DNA from: Idiomarina sp.
Lineage (GTDB): Bacteria; Pseudomonadota; Gammaproteobacteria; Enterobacterales; Alteromonadaceae
Length of the DNA stretch: 64,000 nucleotides
NCBI GenBank assembly: GCA_020831965.1
Contig: JAFIFP010000014.1
Coordinates: 273,016-337,015 of the forward strand
Direction of reading: 5' to 3'
Part shown: positions 34,658-43,894 of the stretch, piece by piece
Numbering within the stretch: the first letter of the stretch is position 1
How the letters are laid out: each line of letters starts with the position of its first letter
The notes under the pieces: generated by a model
What the model saw: the letters and a program-made list of their open reading frames with translations, nothing else
The model's database searches: none
Told to the model about the DNA's origin: nothing
Translations under genes and position numbers: made by a program

Positions 34658-35665
34658 TTAACGTGACGCAGTTGCTGAAGTGGCTGTATCTGCCACAATC
34701 ACTAAACTCTCAATATCTCTGCCGGTAATCGAGCCTTCAATAATTTCGACACGGGCGCCTTCATCCGTAGGGGTAGTGCCAAAGGTGTCGAGAACGCGTA
34801 CACGACCTATAGTTTCGCCAGGTAGAGTGACTTGGAACCCGGTCTGAGACGATTGTACGGTACGTCCTCTGGTTTGGACGAGAAACTCCATACCACGTTG
34901 GACTCCCTGGCTTGGGCCTCCACTGATGTAAGCAATACGCTCATCTTCAGCGAGTAAGAAATCTGCTTGCCAAGGCTTCGCTAGAATAGTCCGACCTAAT
35001 TGGTTAATCGCATCATTTAAGGCATTTTGAACCGCAATATCATTTAACGAACTGTCATAGCCGGCGCGCGAACCAAATCCTGCAACTGAACCAGCCTCAA
35101 TACTGGCTTCGCCGGTGCCAGATGCCGTTTGAATGACTTGCCCAGTGCGTACATCGACAAGTCGTAAGTCGACACGAGCGTGAGCGACTTGCCGTTGAGT
35201 TGATGATAAGAATCCTCGTTGCCCCTCGGTTCTACGGCCAAACTCAGTGAGCGAACCCATAATTAAGGTATCAACGCCAACAAGATTCAGGTCTTGCCCT
35301 GTAAGGCGCGCTTCCTCTTGTAAGCGTCCTACATCGGGCCGTTCAAAAACAAGGTAATGACCAGATTCGCTGAGTTGCTTGGATAGCATGTCGGTAACTT
35401 GCTTGCCGAGCGTATCACCTTCACTATCACGCAGGAGAGACCGTCCATGGACTGTTTCATTTGTAATCCGCCCAAGGGCTATTTTCCGTTTTAGCTCGAG
35501 ACTACGCGCTTCATTTGCACTAGCTTCTTGAGCGGCGCGTTGTTGCGCCTCAGAGTAGGGTGCTTCGACCTGACGAACCGGAGGAGTTTGTGATGCACAG
35601 CCTGCAAGAAAAAGGGCAGCCAACGCCGTTGGGGCGATTGAACGTGATAAAGACAGCTTTGTCAT
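34658..35665 (-). CDS. CsgG-family outer-membrane lipoprotein
   Basis: 335 aa. Lipobox LFLAGC. CsgG-like core: KIALGRITNETVHGRSLL at the N-terminus of the mature domain, LGKQVTDMLSKQLSESGHYLVFERPD, GVDTLIMGSLTEFGRR, and ARVDLRLVDVRTGQVIQTASGTGEA, the strand-turn pattern of CsgG barrels. A C-terminal SHS2/SH3-like extension (about 240-335) follows. There are no curlin genes (csgA/B) or csgE/F nearby, so it is not a curli exporter in the ordinary sense. First gene of the four-lipoprotein operon; divergent from the DUF192 gene, with only 47 nt between. Confidence 0.85.
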   Translation of the reverse strand: MTKLSLSRSIAPTALAALFLAGCASQTPPVRQVEAPYSEAQQRAAQEASANEARSLELKRKIALGRITNETVHGRSLLRDSEGDTLGKQVTDMLSKQLSESGHYLVFERPDVGRLQEEARLTGQDLNLVGVDTLIMGSLTEFGRRTEGQRGFLSSTQRQVAHARVDLRLVDVRTGQVIQTASGTGEASIEAGSVAGFGSRAGYDSSLNDIAVQNALNDAINQLGRTILAKPWQADFLLAEDERIAYISGGPSQGVQRGMEFLVQTRGRTVQSSQTGFQVTLPGETIGRVRVLDTFGTTPTDEGARVEIIEGSITGRDIESLVIVADTATSATASR

Positions 35666-35712
35666 ATACAGTGAGACCTTATGTCATTTGATACTTTATT
35701 TTAGAACAAAGT

Positions 35713-36240
35713 ATGTACGAAAAGTTTCGGTTGAGATTAAATATAGTGTTAACAAGTGTTGCGGTCTGTGCGCTAAGCAGTTGTGTTGCCTCTGCCGATA
35801 GTGAAGTGTTTGTGACAGAGCCTATCTGCATAGCGAATAGTCAGGGATCGCAGACATTCATTGTAGAGATCGCAGATACAGACACTCGGCGTGCACAAGG
35901 CTTAATGGGACGAACCGAAGTGCCACCCATGACAGGTATGTTGTTTGTCTATTCTCGCCCAGCACAACGAGGATTTTGGATGTACCGTACCCTCGTGCCT
36001 TTGGATATTGCTTTTCTTAATACTGAGGGTGAAGTGCAACAGGTGATGCAAATGATGCCTTGTGAGTCGCGAGTCGCTGCACTTTGCCCAAGCTACAGAC
36101 CGAACCAAGCGTTTTCTATGGCCCTAGAAATGGCTGCTGGGCAGTTTGAAGTCCATGACATTAGCGCTGGTTCCCGAGTTTTTCGTGGAAGTTGTCCTGC
36201 AGCAATAGCGCCAGAGCAGTTGCGACGTCCTGAACATTAA
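35713..36240 (+). CDS. DUF192-family exported protein
   Basis: 175 aa. Signal peptide with a possible lipobox (ALSSC). DUF192 core: FIVEIADTDTRRAQGLMGRTEVPPMTGMLFVY (in part: RAQGLMGRTEVPP), FWMYRTLVPLDIAFLNTEGEV, and the late Cys residues of MMPCESRVAALCPSY. A C-terminal extension holds another Cys. DUF192 proteins are small beta-barrels of unknown role, common in halophiles and marine bacteria. The short divergent gap to the CsgG-like gene holds both promoters. An SmpA-like gene follows after 13 nt. Confidence 0.8.
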   Translation: MYEKFRLRLNIVLTSVAVCALSSCVASADSEVFVTEPICIANSQGSQTFIVEIADTDTRRAQGLMGRTEVPPMTGMLFVYSRPAQRGFWMYRTLVPLDIAFLNTEGEVQQVMQMMPCESRVAALCPSYRPNQAFSMALEMAAGQFEVHDISAGSRVFRGSCPAAIAPEQLRRPEH

Positions 36241-36253
36241 GGCGAAGTTTGTC

Positions 36254-36628
36254 ATGAAAATATTGAGAATTATGCTTCAATGCACCGCGTTACTCGGACT
36301 TGTTGTACTATTGTCGGGTTGTGTCGCGGTTGAATCACAACAAGCTCAATCGGGAGACGTGCCGCAACTGAATTTGCGAACCTTAACTGAGGAGCAAGCA
36401 GAGCAACGCTTTATTCCTGGGCGCACACAACAGCATCAGGTTCGTCAGTGGTTGGGTATCCCTCACGGATATAGCCGCAGTGGTGATCTGGAATATTGGA
36501 ACTATACCGACTCGTATCACGATGAAAGTTTGGGGCAGAGTGGTTTAATTTCTCTGACACTCGTGTTTGATCGCAATGCGCTGCTGGTTGACTTCGATCT
36601 CCAAGCAAATCGGTATCGTTCTCGCTAA
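36254..36628 (+). CDS. BamE/SmpA-like small lipoprotein
   Basis: 124 aa. Lipobox VLLSGC. The mature part has an N-terminal helix (LTEEQAEQRFIPGRTQQHQVRQWLGIP, in part) followed by strands (LEYWNYTDSY, LISLTLVFDRNALLVDFDLQ), the helix-then-sheet order and the IPG...VRQWLG pattern of the SmpA/OmlA (BamE) fold. It is not BamE itself: the sequence lacks the BamE surroundings and is encoded with a DUF192 protein. The role is unknown; envelope location is predicted. Confidence 0.7.
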   Translation: MKILRIMLQCTALLGLVVLLSGCVAVESQQAQSGDVPQLNLRTLTEEQAEQRFIPGRTQQHQVRQWLGIPHGYSRSGDLEYWNYTDSYHDESLGQSGLISLTLVFDRNALLVDFDLQANRYRSR

Positions 36629-36640
36629 GCTCCTTTGAAA

Positions 36641-36670
36641 TTGCAGCATAAAGCGCAAAACTGCTATAGT
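36641..36670 (+). promoter_or_regulatory. Sigma-70 promoter for the YgjV-like gene
   Basis: TTGCAG (36641-36646), 18-nt spacer, TATAGT (36665-36670); the GTG start is at 36709, giving a leader of about 30 nt. Confidence 0.55.
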
Positions 36671-36708
36671 CCGCGCCCTTTTTGACAGCCTGAATAAGAG
36701 ATAACGCT

Positions 36709-37221
36709 GTGGAACCATGGATTGTATTGACCGGCTTATTGGCGCTGGTGACTAACTTTATTGCTTATCGCTCTGAATCAGCAAATTGGTATCGCTTTAT
36801 CTCGGCGGTGGCCTTGGCTTTTTTGAGTGCTCATTTCTTTATGCAAGGTGCGATGGCCGGCGGTATTGGTCTCGCCATTGGTAGCATCCGCAATATTGTC
36901 GCGTTACGTTACACGCAACCCCTTGTTCTAGTGCTATTCGTTCTCGCAAACATTGTATTTTGCCTCTGGGAATGGCTCGTACTGCAGAATTCCGCCATTT
37001 TATTTATTGCTTATGCGTCTTCATTAATTTTCACTGTGGGCACTATCGTTTTGAAGACCGCGGCGGCAATTCGTAGGTGGTTTATCCTAGCTGAGATTTT
37101 GGGCCTCATTTATGCTGCATTGATAGGTAGTATCTTTGGAGTCTTGTTTAACCTGTCCAACTTGACGAGTATTGTCCTGAAATTGCGCGACGATAAACGC
37201 AAAGCGGCTCAACAAACCTAA
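36709..37221 (+). CDS. YgjV-family inner-membrane protein
   Basis: 170 aa beginning with GTG (MEPWIVLTGLLALVTNFIAY). About five to six hydrophobic segments spread over the length, with WYRFISAVALAFLSAHFFMQG and IGSIRNIVALRYTQP, which match the YgjV family (Imp-YgjV). The C-terminus is short and basic (LRDDKRKAAQQ). The function is unknown in E. coli. It has its own promoter and is probably a single-gene unit. Confidence 0.8.
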   Translation: MEPWIVLTGLLALVTNFIAYRSESANWYRFISAVALAFLSAHFFMQGAMAGGIGLAIGSIRNIVALRYTQPLVLVLFVLANIVFCLWEWLVLQNSAILFIAYASSLIFTVGTIVLKTAAAIRRWFILAEILGLIYAALIGSIFGVLFNLSNLTSIVLKLRDDKRKAAQQT

Positions 37222-37336
37222 GTGCCCGCTGCGATAAATTACGCAATAAAGTTATTTTTGTTTGCTGTCGAAAGCCTGAATGCTCATGTACACTGTAAAT
37301 TGAGGTTGTTTTGAATTTTATAGTGTGGGGGTGTTT

Positions 37337-38572
37337 ATGAAAAAGCTCGTATTAGCAACAGCGGTTGCGTTAGCTGTGGGCGCATCAACAGCACAAGCAG
37401 AGACTCGCTCTCTGGCTATGGGCGGTGCTGGGGTGTCAAATGGTAATTACATTCAAGCCGGTTTTTTAAATCCAGCGTTAATGGCGCGTTTTGAAGAGCG
37501 CGATCATGTTGGCCTTGTGTTCCCCTCTATTTCAATCGAAGCGGCTGATGAAGCGGAACTGATCGATAAGATCGATGCGTTTCAAGAAGCCTTTGACCGC
37601 CTCGATATGCTTTTAGACTCCGGTGCTTCAGAGGCCGAAATTACTGCGGCACGGGCTGACCTCGTAAATAGTCTCGGCGAAATTGAGGGCGAATTCAGTT
37701 TCGCAGGGACAATCTATGCAAAGGTGGCAATTCCAGCGAACTTCCTTGCCACTGCTCTCTATATTAATGCCACCCCGGGTATTTTAGCGGGGCCTCGCGT
37801 AGCACAGAGCGATATCGAATTAATCCAAACTGCATCGTCGGCGTCGGATTTGGACGCATTGGAAAGTGCAGCTTTTGTCGTTGGAACAATGCGAACCGAC
37901 TTAGGATTAATTCTGGCGAAAAACTTTGAAATGGGTGAAGGCCGATTGTCTGTAGGTGCGACGCCGAAACTCCAGCGTATCGACACTTTCGCTTACTCTG
38001 AATCAATTTCTACCTTTGACGATGATGAATATGATGCGTCTGAATTTTCAAATGATGACACGGTATTTAATATCGACCTAGGTGTGGTTTACACACATGG
38101 CAATTGGAGCGCCGGCGTGGTAGGTCGCAACCTGATTAGTCAGAATGTGCAATCAGCACCGTTTTTTAATGCAAATCCAGCGGCACCTTTCGGTGCAGGC
38201 ACTATTCCTATTGATTATGAATTTAAGCCAGAATTCACCGCTGGAATTGGTTACCGCACACGGATGTTTACCTTAGCGCTTGACGCTGATTTAGTGGCGA
38301 CGAATTATTTGCATATGACGCGTCAGAGCCAAGAACTATTGTTTGGTGAGGAATTAAAAAATCAATTCCTGCGCGGCGGTGTGGAAGTGAACTTGTTCCG
38401 TACACTGCAATTGCGTGCAGGCTTCCGTCATGATCTGGAGGGAACTTTTGACGATGCGATTACAGCAGGTCTTGGTTTCTCACCCTTTGGTCGTTTACAT
38501 GTGAACCTGACCGGCATCTATACTTCAGACCGAAACCTTGGAGCTGGCGCACAACTCGCGTTTACCTTCTAA
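37337..38572 (+). CDS. TraF-like (TraF_2) outer-membrane beta-barrel protein
   Basis: 411 aa from ATG 37337; GTG 37325 is an in-frame alternative. Signal peptide ending STAQAETR. The N-terminal SLAMGGAGVSNGNYIQAGFLNPALMA resembles FadL/TraF-type barrels, followed by a helical insert (about 60-110) and strands alternating with aromatic residues up to a C-terminal Phe (AQLAFTF), as barrel proteins end. It belongs to the family annotated as conjugal transfer TraF, but no transfer genes are near, so that name should not be taken as function. Outer-membrane transport role is inferred. Confidence 0.75.
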   Translation: MKKLVLATAVALAVGASTAQAETRSLAMGGAGVSNGNYIQAGFLNPALMARFEERDHVGLVFPSISIEAADEAELIDKIDAFQEAFDRLDMLLDSGASEAEITAARADLVNSLGEIEGEFSFAGTIYAKVAIPANFLATALYINATPGILAGPRVAQSDIELIQTASSASDLDALESAAFVVGTMRTDLGLILAKNFEMGEGRLSVGATPKLQRIDTFAYSESISTFDDDEYDASEFSNDDTVFNIDLGVVYTHGNWSAGVVGRNLISQNVQSAPFFNANPAAPFGAGTIPIDYEFKPEFTAGIGYRTRMFTLALDADLVATNYLHMTRQSQELLFGEELKNQFLRGGVEVNLFRTLQLRAGFRHDLEGTFDDAITAGLGFSPFGRLHVNLTGIYTSDRNLGAGAQLAFTF

Positions 38573-38595
38573 CCGTTCAAGGTCTTAAGCTTACT

Positions 38596-38634
38596 GAAGG
38601 CGCTATTTATCGCAAACAGCGCCTTCTTTGTTTT
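38596..38634 (+). terminator. Terminator after the TraF-like gene
   Basis: GAAGGCGCT / AGCGCCTTC stem with 13-nt loop, followed by TTTGTTTT. Confidence 0.8.
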
Positions 38635-38716
38635 CAAACCATAGACAGGCTGTCCAAGCGCTCGCTATCCTGTGAAGATGTTTCATTAATCAACATAATA
38701 ATAACGAGGAAATCGA

Positions 38717-40756
38717 ATGTTGAAGCGTACCTCAACCTTAGCTCTTAGTGTGGCCATGGCCTTGGGTCTTGCCGCTTGCTCACCAACCACTACAGTCGAA
38801 GACACAGACATCCGCGCATCGGGTATTGAACTTGAGAATCTTGATACCAGTGTTCGCCCGCAAGATAACTTCTTTCGTTACATTAACGGTCAATGGTTAG
38901 AGCGTACTGAGATCCCTTCAGATCGCGCACGTTGGGGTAGTTTCGATGAGTTACGTGAACGCGCAGAGAAACATGTTTTAGAGATTATCCAAGAGTTCGC
39001 CGCCGAGGGTGGCGAGCAGGGGTCTGATCAGCAGAAGATCGGTGATCTATTCAATGCCTATTTGAATGTTGAACGCATCAATGCATTGGGGCTCGCTCCA
39101 ATTGAGGATGAGATTGCAGCCATTCAAGCCATTGATAGCCACGACCAATTATCATCCTTTTGGGGAGCGCAGCAGCGTTACCGGATGGGAACGCCGCTCA
39201 GTATGGGCGTAGGTCAAGACCAAATGCAGTCTGATCAGCACATCACATCTTTAAGTCAGTCAGGCTTAGGTATGCCAGACCGTGATTATTATGTGAATGA
39301 CTCCGCTGAGAATCTCGCGCTCCGTGAAGCGTACAAAGAAATGATTCGTGGACTTTGGCAAGAGGCCGGCTGGGAGCAGGGTGAACAGGCGGCAGAAGCG
39401 ATTCTCGCGTTGGAAACACGTATTGCCCAAGCGCATTGGTCTCGTATTCAAAACCGTGATCGTCGCGCAACGTATAACAAGATGACGGTAAGTGAACTTG
39501 CAGAGAGTGCTCCTGGTTTCGACTGGGGTAACTTCTTTGATGCTGCTGGTGTTGAGATTGATGAATTAGTTGTTCGCCAACCAGACTACTTGACTCAGTT
39601 TGCAACTATGTACCGTGAAATTCCTTTGCAAGATTGGCAAACCTATCTGCAGTTCCATACGTTGCGAGGCACGGCGGACCTTTTAAGCGAAAACTTTGGG
39701 GAAGTGACCTTTGCTTTTTATGGTCAAACCTTACAGGGTCTGGAAGAGCAACGTTCACGAGAGAAGCGAGCAGTGGGTGCGGTGCAGGGCACGCTCGGCT
39801 TTTTAGTCGGTCAAGAGTATGTCGCCCGTCATTATCAAGAAGAAGCTCGTGTTCGTATGCAAGAAATGGTGGACAACATTATTGTCGCCTTCGGTGAAGC
39901 TATTGACGAACTGGAGTGGATGGGAGAGGAAACGAAAGCTGAAGCGCAAGCGAAGCTAGCAACTTTCACCACTAAAATTGGCTATCCGGAAGTGTGGCGT
40001 GATTACGATTGTTTAGACATTAATGAGGATCTCGTTGGCAATATGCGTCGTGCTTCTGCCTGTGAGTATGAGCGTATGATTGGCCGTTTAGGCCAAGAAG
40101 TTGATCCGTACGACTGGGGTATGACACCGCAAACGGTCAACGCATACTATCGTGCAACGATGAACGAAATCGTATTTCCTGCTGGTATTTTGCAGCCGCC
40201 GTTCTTCAATGTTGAAGCCGACGATGCCGTGAACTATGGGGCAATTGGAGCTGTTATTGGCCATGAAATCACCCATGGTTTTGATGATCAGGGCCGTCGT
40301 TCGGACGGTGAGGGTAACCTCCGAGACTGGTGGACACCGCAAGATGAAGAGCAATTTCGTCAGCGTGCCCAACTCATGATCGACCAGTACAGCTCATTTA
40401 ATCCAATTGATGACTTGTACTTGCAAGGCGCACTAGGGCTCGGTGAGAACATCGCCGACCTCGGTGGCATGACTGTAGCGTATCGGGCTTATATCAATTC
40501 TTTGGGTGGCGAGCCAGGCACTGTAATAGATGGTTTTACCGCTGAGCAGCGCTTCTTTGCAGGTTGGGGACAAATTTGGCGTATTAAGTTCCGTGATGAG
40601 GCGCTTCGCCGTCAGGTTATTCAAGGGCCTCATTCACCGGGTAAATATCGCGTGTTAGGTGTGTTATCGAATATGCCAGAGTTCTATGAAGCCTTCGACG
40701 TGCAGCCAGGCGATGGTATGTATCGAGAAGAAGATGTTCGGGTGAAGATCTGGTAA
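38717..40756 (+). CDS. M13-family zinc metallopeptidase (PepO/neprilysin-like), lipoprotein
   Basis: 679 aa. Lipobox GLAAC at the N-terminus. Peptidase family M13: N-terminal domain starting DTSVRPQDNFFRYINGQWL, zinc site VIGHEITHGFDDQGRRSD (HExxH), third ligand Glu in GENIADLGG, NAYY substrate-binding motif (TPQTVNAYYRATMNE), and the C-terminal VLSNMPEFYEAFDVQPGD. It is a full-length endopeptidase acting on oligopeptides in the envelope. ltaE follows after 15 nt, so the two may be co-transcribed. Confidence 0.95.
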   Translation: MLKRTSTLALSVAMALGLAACSPTTTVEDTDIRASGIELENLDTSVRPQDNFFRYINGQWLERTEIPSDRARWGSFDELRERAEKHVLEIIQEFAAEGGEQGSDQQKIGDLFNAYLNVERINALGLAPIEDEIAAIQAIDSHDQLSSFWGAQQRYRMGTPLSMGVGQDQMQSDQHITSLSQSGLGMPDRDYYVNDSAENLALREAYKEMIRGLWQEAGWEQGEQAAEAILALETRIAQAHWSRIQNRDRRATYNKMTVSELAESAPGFDWGNFFDAAGVEIDELVVRQPDYLTQFATMYREIPLQDWQTYLQFHTLRGTADLLSENFGEVTFAFYGQTLQGLEEQRSREKRAVGAVQGTLGFLVGQEYVARHYQEEARVRMQEMVDNIIVAFGEAIDELEWMGEETKAEAQAKLATFTTKIGYPEVWRDYDCLDINEDLVGNMRRASACEYERMIGRLGQEVDPYDWGMTPQTVNAYYRATMNEIVFPAGILQPPFFNVEADDAVNYGAIGAVIGHEITHGFDDQGRRSDGEGNLRDWWTPQDEEQFRQRAQLMIDQYSSFNPIDDLYLQGALGLGENIADLGGMTVAYRAYINSLGGEPGTVIDGFTAEQRFFAGWGQIWRIKFRDEALRRQVIQGPHSPGKYRVLGVLSNMPEFYEAFDVQPGDGMYREEDVRVKIW

Positions 40757-40771
40757 TTAAGGTAGAACAAA

Positions 40772-41812
40772 GTGATTGATTATCGAAGCGATACAGTCAC
40801 TCGCCCAACAGAAGCCATGCGTTTGCGCATGGCTTCTGCACAGGTGGGGGACGATGTATTCCAGGATGACCCAAGTGTTAATGCCTTTGAAGCAAAAGTT
40901 GCCGAACAAGCGGGTAAAGCTGCGGCGATGATCTGTGCAAGTGGCACGCAGAGCAATCTCTGCGCGTTGTTAGCACACTGTGGTCGGGGCGAAGAATATT
41001 TGGTTGGCCAGGAATATCATACCTACAGGTATGAGGCGGGCGGTGCGGCTGCACTCGGTGGTATCGTGCCACAAACTATCGAAATGGAAGCCGACGGAAC
41101 CTTCTCGTTGGCAACGATGGAGCGGCGTATTAAGCCTGATGACCCTCATTTTCCAGTGACTCGACTTGTTTGCTTAGAGAACACGCATTGCGGGAAGGTT
41201 ATCCCATCAGCGTGGCTTCATGAGGCAATTAAGATTGCACGTGAGTATCAGCTCGCGTCCCATTTGGATGGCGCTCGAATCTTTAATGCCGTCGTAGCAA
41301 CTCAAAAAGAATTAAGTGAGCTGGTGGCACCTTTTGACTCGGTGTCGATTTGTTTCTCGAAAGGGCTTGGCTGTCCGATTGGTTCGGTACTCCTCGGTGA
41401 TGAGGACTTTATTCGCCGAGCTCGGCGCTGGCGGAAAATGCTTGGTGGCGGTATGCGTCAAGCCGGAATCGTCGCCGCCGCGATGGATTATGCACTTGAT
41501 CATCATGTGGAACGCCTAGCAGATGACCATCAGAGAGCCCAGCGATTGGCTCAGGCGTTGAGCGCGTTATCAGGTTTAGTGGTAGAGCCCGCTGTCACGA
41601 ATATGGTTTATATTCAGTTTGCTGATGCAAGGCAGGCTGCGAGCTGCGCAGACTTTATGGCTAAGCACAACGTGCTGATTCCAGCGCAGGGACTGCGTAA
41701 GCGGTTGGTGACACATATTGATATCACTGATGCAGGACTTGCACGAACTATTGAGCTCTTTCAGATTTGGTCTGACACAAATAAATCAGGACTGTCTAGG
41801 CAAAATGGCTAG
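40772..41812 (+). CDS. ltaE: Low-specificity L-threonine aldolase
   Basis: 346 aa with a GTG start preceded by AAGGTAG. PLP fold-type I: DYRSDTVTRPTEAMR at the N-terminus, ENTHCGKVIP, HLDGARIFNAV, and the PLP-lysine motif CFSKGLGCPIGSVL. It splits threonine/allo-threonine to glycine and acetaldehyde. The closing tail NKSGLSRQNG is short. It fits the window's amino-acid catabolism theme. Confidence 0.93.
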   Translation: MIDYRSDTVTRPTEAMRLRMASAQVGDDVFQDDPSVNAFEAKVAEQAGKAAAMICASGTQSNLCALLAHCGRGEEYLVGQEYHTYRYEAGGAAALGGIVPQTIEMEADGTFSLATMERRIKPDDPHFPVTRLVCLENTHCGKVIPSAWLHEAIKIAREYQLASHLDGARIFNAVVATQKELSELVAPFDSVSICFSKGLGCPIGSVLLGDEDFIRRARRWRKMLGGGMRQAGIVAAAMDYALDHHVERLADDHQRAQRLAQALSALSGLVVEPAVTNMVYIQFADARQAASCADFMAKHNVLIPAQGLRKRLVTHIDITDAGLARTIELFQIWSDTNKSGLSRQNG

Positions 41813-41878
41813 ATCTATGGACGTAATTTCGTTTTAATACCTTATAAAAATTTTTTAACAAAACAACAGGGTGATGTT

Positions 41879-43831
41879 ATGCGGTTAACTCGTTTTATAA
41901 GCGGGTTGTTCTTTGCGTTGGCAGTCTTTGCTACTCAAGCAAATGATGTCCTGAACGACTATGCGCGCCATGCGCAATTCCTCGAGGTTCAGATTTCACC
42001 AGATGGTGCATTTCTGGCTGCAACAAGTCGCCAAGAGGGTGGCACCATTCGTCTGAGTGTTATTGACATGAATAACATGCAGATTAAATCTGTTACTGAA
42101 CTGACGGGTGGTGATTCAATCGGCCAGTTTTTATGGGCCAGTAACGACCAGATTATCATCTATTTAGCGCGTGAGATTGGTGCACTTGAATCTGCGGTTC
42201 CAACCGGTGAGCTTATGATGGTAAACGCCGATGGGTCGAACCGCCGAGTACTCACTGGATTCCGTTCACGCCATCAGGCGCGCACACTCTCCAGTGTGAT
42301 TCATACCCTGCCTGAAGATCCCCGTGTCGTACTGATTTCTAGCTTCGACTTTCAAAGCCGGGAACCTTTCCTAGATATCTTACAGATGCGTATCGATACT
42401 GGCCGTCAGCGCCGTGTTGACCGCGTACCACTGCGTGCGCGCCGCGGTTCTGGTGGTGTGGGCGTATTGCTAGATTCGGATGGTGAGGCTCGCTTGGCCT
42501 ATGGTATTGACCCAGGTGAAACGAACGAGATCGTTCTCATGTCAAAACCACAGGGAGCGCGTCAGTGGAGCGAGATTGCGCGCTTTGAAGACTTAGAAGG
42601 CATGTTTAGTCCTATTGCGTTGCTTAGCAGCAGCCAAGTGATTGGTTTAAGTGATACGACTACTGACACTCGTGCTTTAGCTATCATGGATATTCGCTCT
42701 GGCGAGCATGAAGTCATTGCAGTGCACCCAGATACGGATTTAATGCCAATTATTGCGCGGGAAGCAGGTGCAGACGGTGAAATCATTGGCGCTTCGTTTG
42801 AGTACGAGGCGATTGATGCGTTCTTCCTTGAGGATGTACGTAATCAAGACTTTAGCAACTTAGTACAAAGTCTGCGTGCCACCTTCCCGGGACAAGCAGT
42901 GGGACTTCGGTCTAGCAGTCGTGATGGTCGACTGAACGTTGTAAGTGTTCAGTCTGCCAACCAAGCTGCTCGATTCTTCTTGTTTAATCGGGAGACTAAT
43001 CAGCTAACTTCGATCGCGGAAAGTCGCCCTTGGTTAAATGAGCGGGAAATTCCAAGTACGCAAATCATTACTTATAAAGCGCGCGATGGACAGGAGATTC
43101 AAGCCCTACTGACCTTGCCAGTGGGCGCTTCAGAAGATCTCCCACTAGTTTTACTCCCGCACGGTGGCCCACATGGTATTCGGGACACGTTTACTCAGAT
43201 GGATACAGACGCCAAAGTCTTAGCAGAGCATGGCTATGCGGTACTGCAACCTAACTTCCGAGGATCAGGTGGGTTCGGTCGTAACTTCCAAGCAGCAGGT
43301 TATCAGAATTGGGGTACCCTAATGATTGATGACATGACCGACGGTGTTAAGCATCTGATTGACCAAGGCATCGCAAATAAGGACCGTATGTGTGTATACG
43401 GTGCCTCCTACGGTGGTTACGCTGCGTTAATGAGTGCAATCCGTGAACCTGATATGTATCAGTGTGCGATCGGTTTTGTCGGCGTGTACGACATGGATCT
43501 TATGTTCACAGACGGCGATGTACCGCGCAATCAGAGCGGTGTGACCTTCTTGAACCGTGTGTTGGGTACTGATGCAGACAAGCGCCGTGAGCAGTCACCA
43601 GTGCACCGTATTGCTGACTTGAAAGCGCCTGTGTTCATTATCCACGGAGCTCGAGATCAGCGTGCTCCAATTAGCCATGCAAATCGCTTGCGTGAGGTGC
43701 TCGAAGAGAAGGAGCATCCTTATGAATGGATGGTTAAGGAAGACGAGGGACATGGGTTCTTTAAACCTGCCAACAATATTGAGCGCTGGGAGAGAATGCT
43801 AGCGTTCCTGAATGAGCATATTGGCGAGTAG
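41879..43831 (+). CDS. S9-family serine peptidase, exported
   Basis: 650 aa. Signal peptide (cleavage near TQA-ND). N-terminal propeller-like region with FLEVQISPDGAFLAATSR, then an alpha/beta-hydrolase: YGASYGGYAALMS (nucleophile Ser), GARDQRAP (Asp) and DEGHGFFKP (His). LLPHGGPHGIRDTF forms the oxyanion-hole region. It is the third S9 enzyme in the window and the only one without a lipobox, so it is probably periplasmic or secreted. A terminator follows at once. Confidence 0.88.
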   Translation: MRLTRFISGLFFALAVFATQANDVLNDYARHAQFLEVQISPDGAFLAATSRQEGGTIRLSVIDMNNMQIKSVTELTGGDSIGQFLWASNDQIIIYLAREIGALESAVPTGELMMVNADGSNRRVLTGFRSRHQARTLSSVIHTLPEDPRVVLISSFDFQSREPFLDILQMRIDTGRQRRVDRVPLRARRGSGGVGVLLDSDGEARLAYGIDPGETNEIVLMSKPQGARQWSEIARFEDLEGMFSPIALLSSSQVIGLSDTTTDTRALAIMDIRSGEHEVIAVHPDTDLMPIIAREAGADGEIIGASFEYEAIDAFFLEDVRNQDFSNLVQSLRATFPGQAVGLRSSSRDGRLNVVSVQSANQAARFFLFNRETNQLTSIAESRPWLNEREIPSTQIITYKARDGQEIQALLTLPVGASEDLPLVLLPHGGPHGIRDTFTQMDTDAKVLAEHGYAVLQPNFRGSGGFGRNFQAAGYQNWGTLMIDDMTDGVKHLIDQGIANKDRMCVYGASYGGYAALMSAIREPDMYQCAIGFVGVYDMDLMFTDGDVPRNQSGVTFLNRVLGTDADKRREQSPVHRIADLKAPVFIIHGARDQRAPISHANRLREVLEEKEHPYEWMVKEDEGHGFFKPANNIERWERMLAFLNEHIGE

Positions 43832-43847
43832 TTAGTGAAGTAATCTT

Positions 43848-43877
43848 AAGGCCACTCCTTTGGAAGTGGCCTTTTTT
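43848..43877 (+). terminator. Terminator after the third S9 peptidase
   Basis: AAGGCCACT / AGTGGCCTT stem with an 8-nt loop, followed by TTTT. Confidence 0.85.
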
Positions 43878-43894
43878 ATAACAGGAGAGAAAAT

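Noticed and set aside
37325..38572. Part of a conjugative or integrative element, because of the TraF-like protein
   Set aside because: No other transfer, relaxase or integrase genes nearby; base composition like its neighbours.
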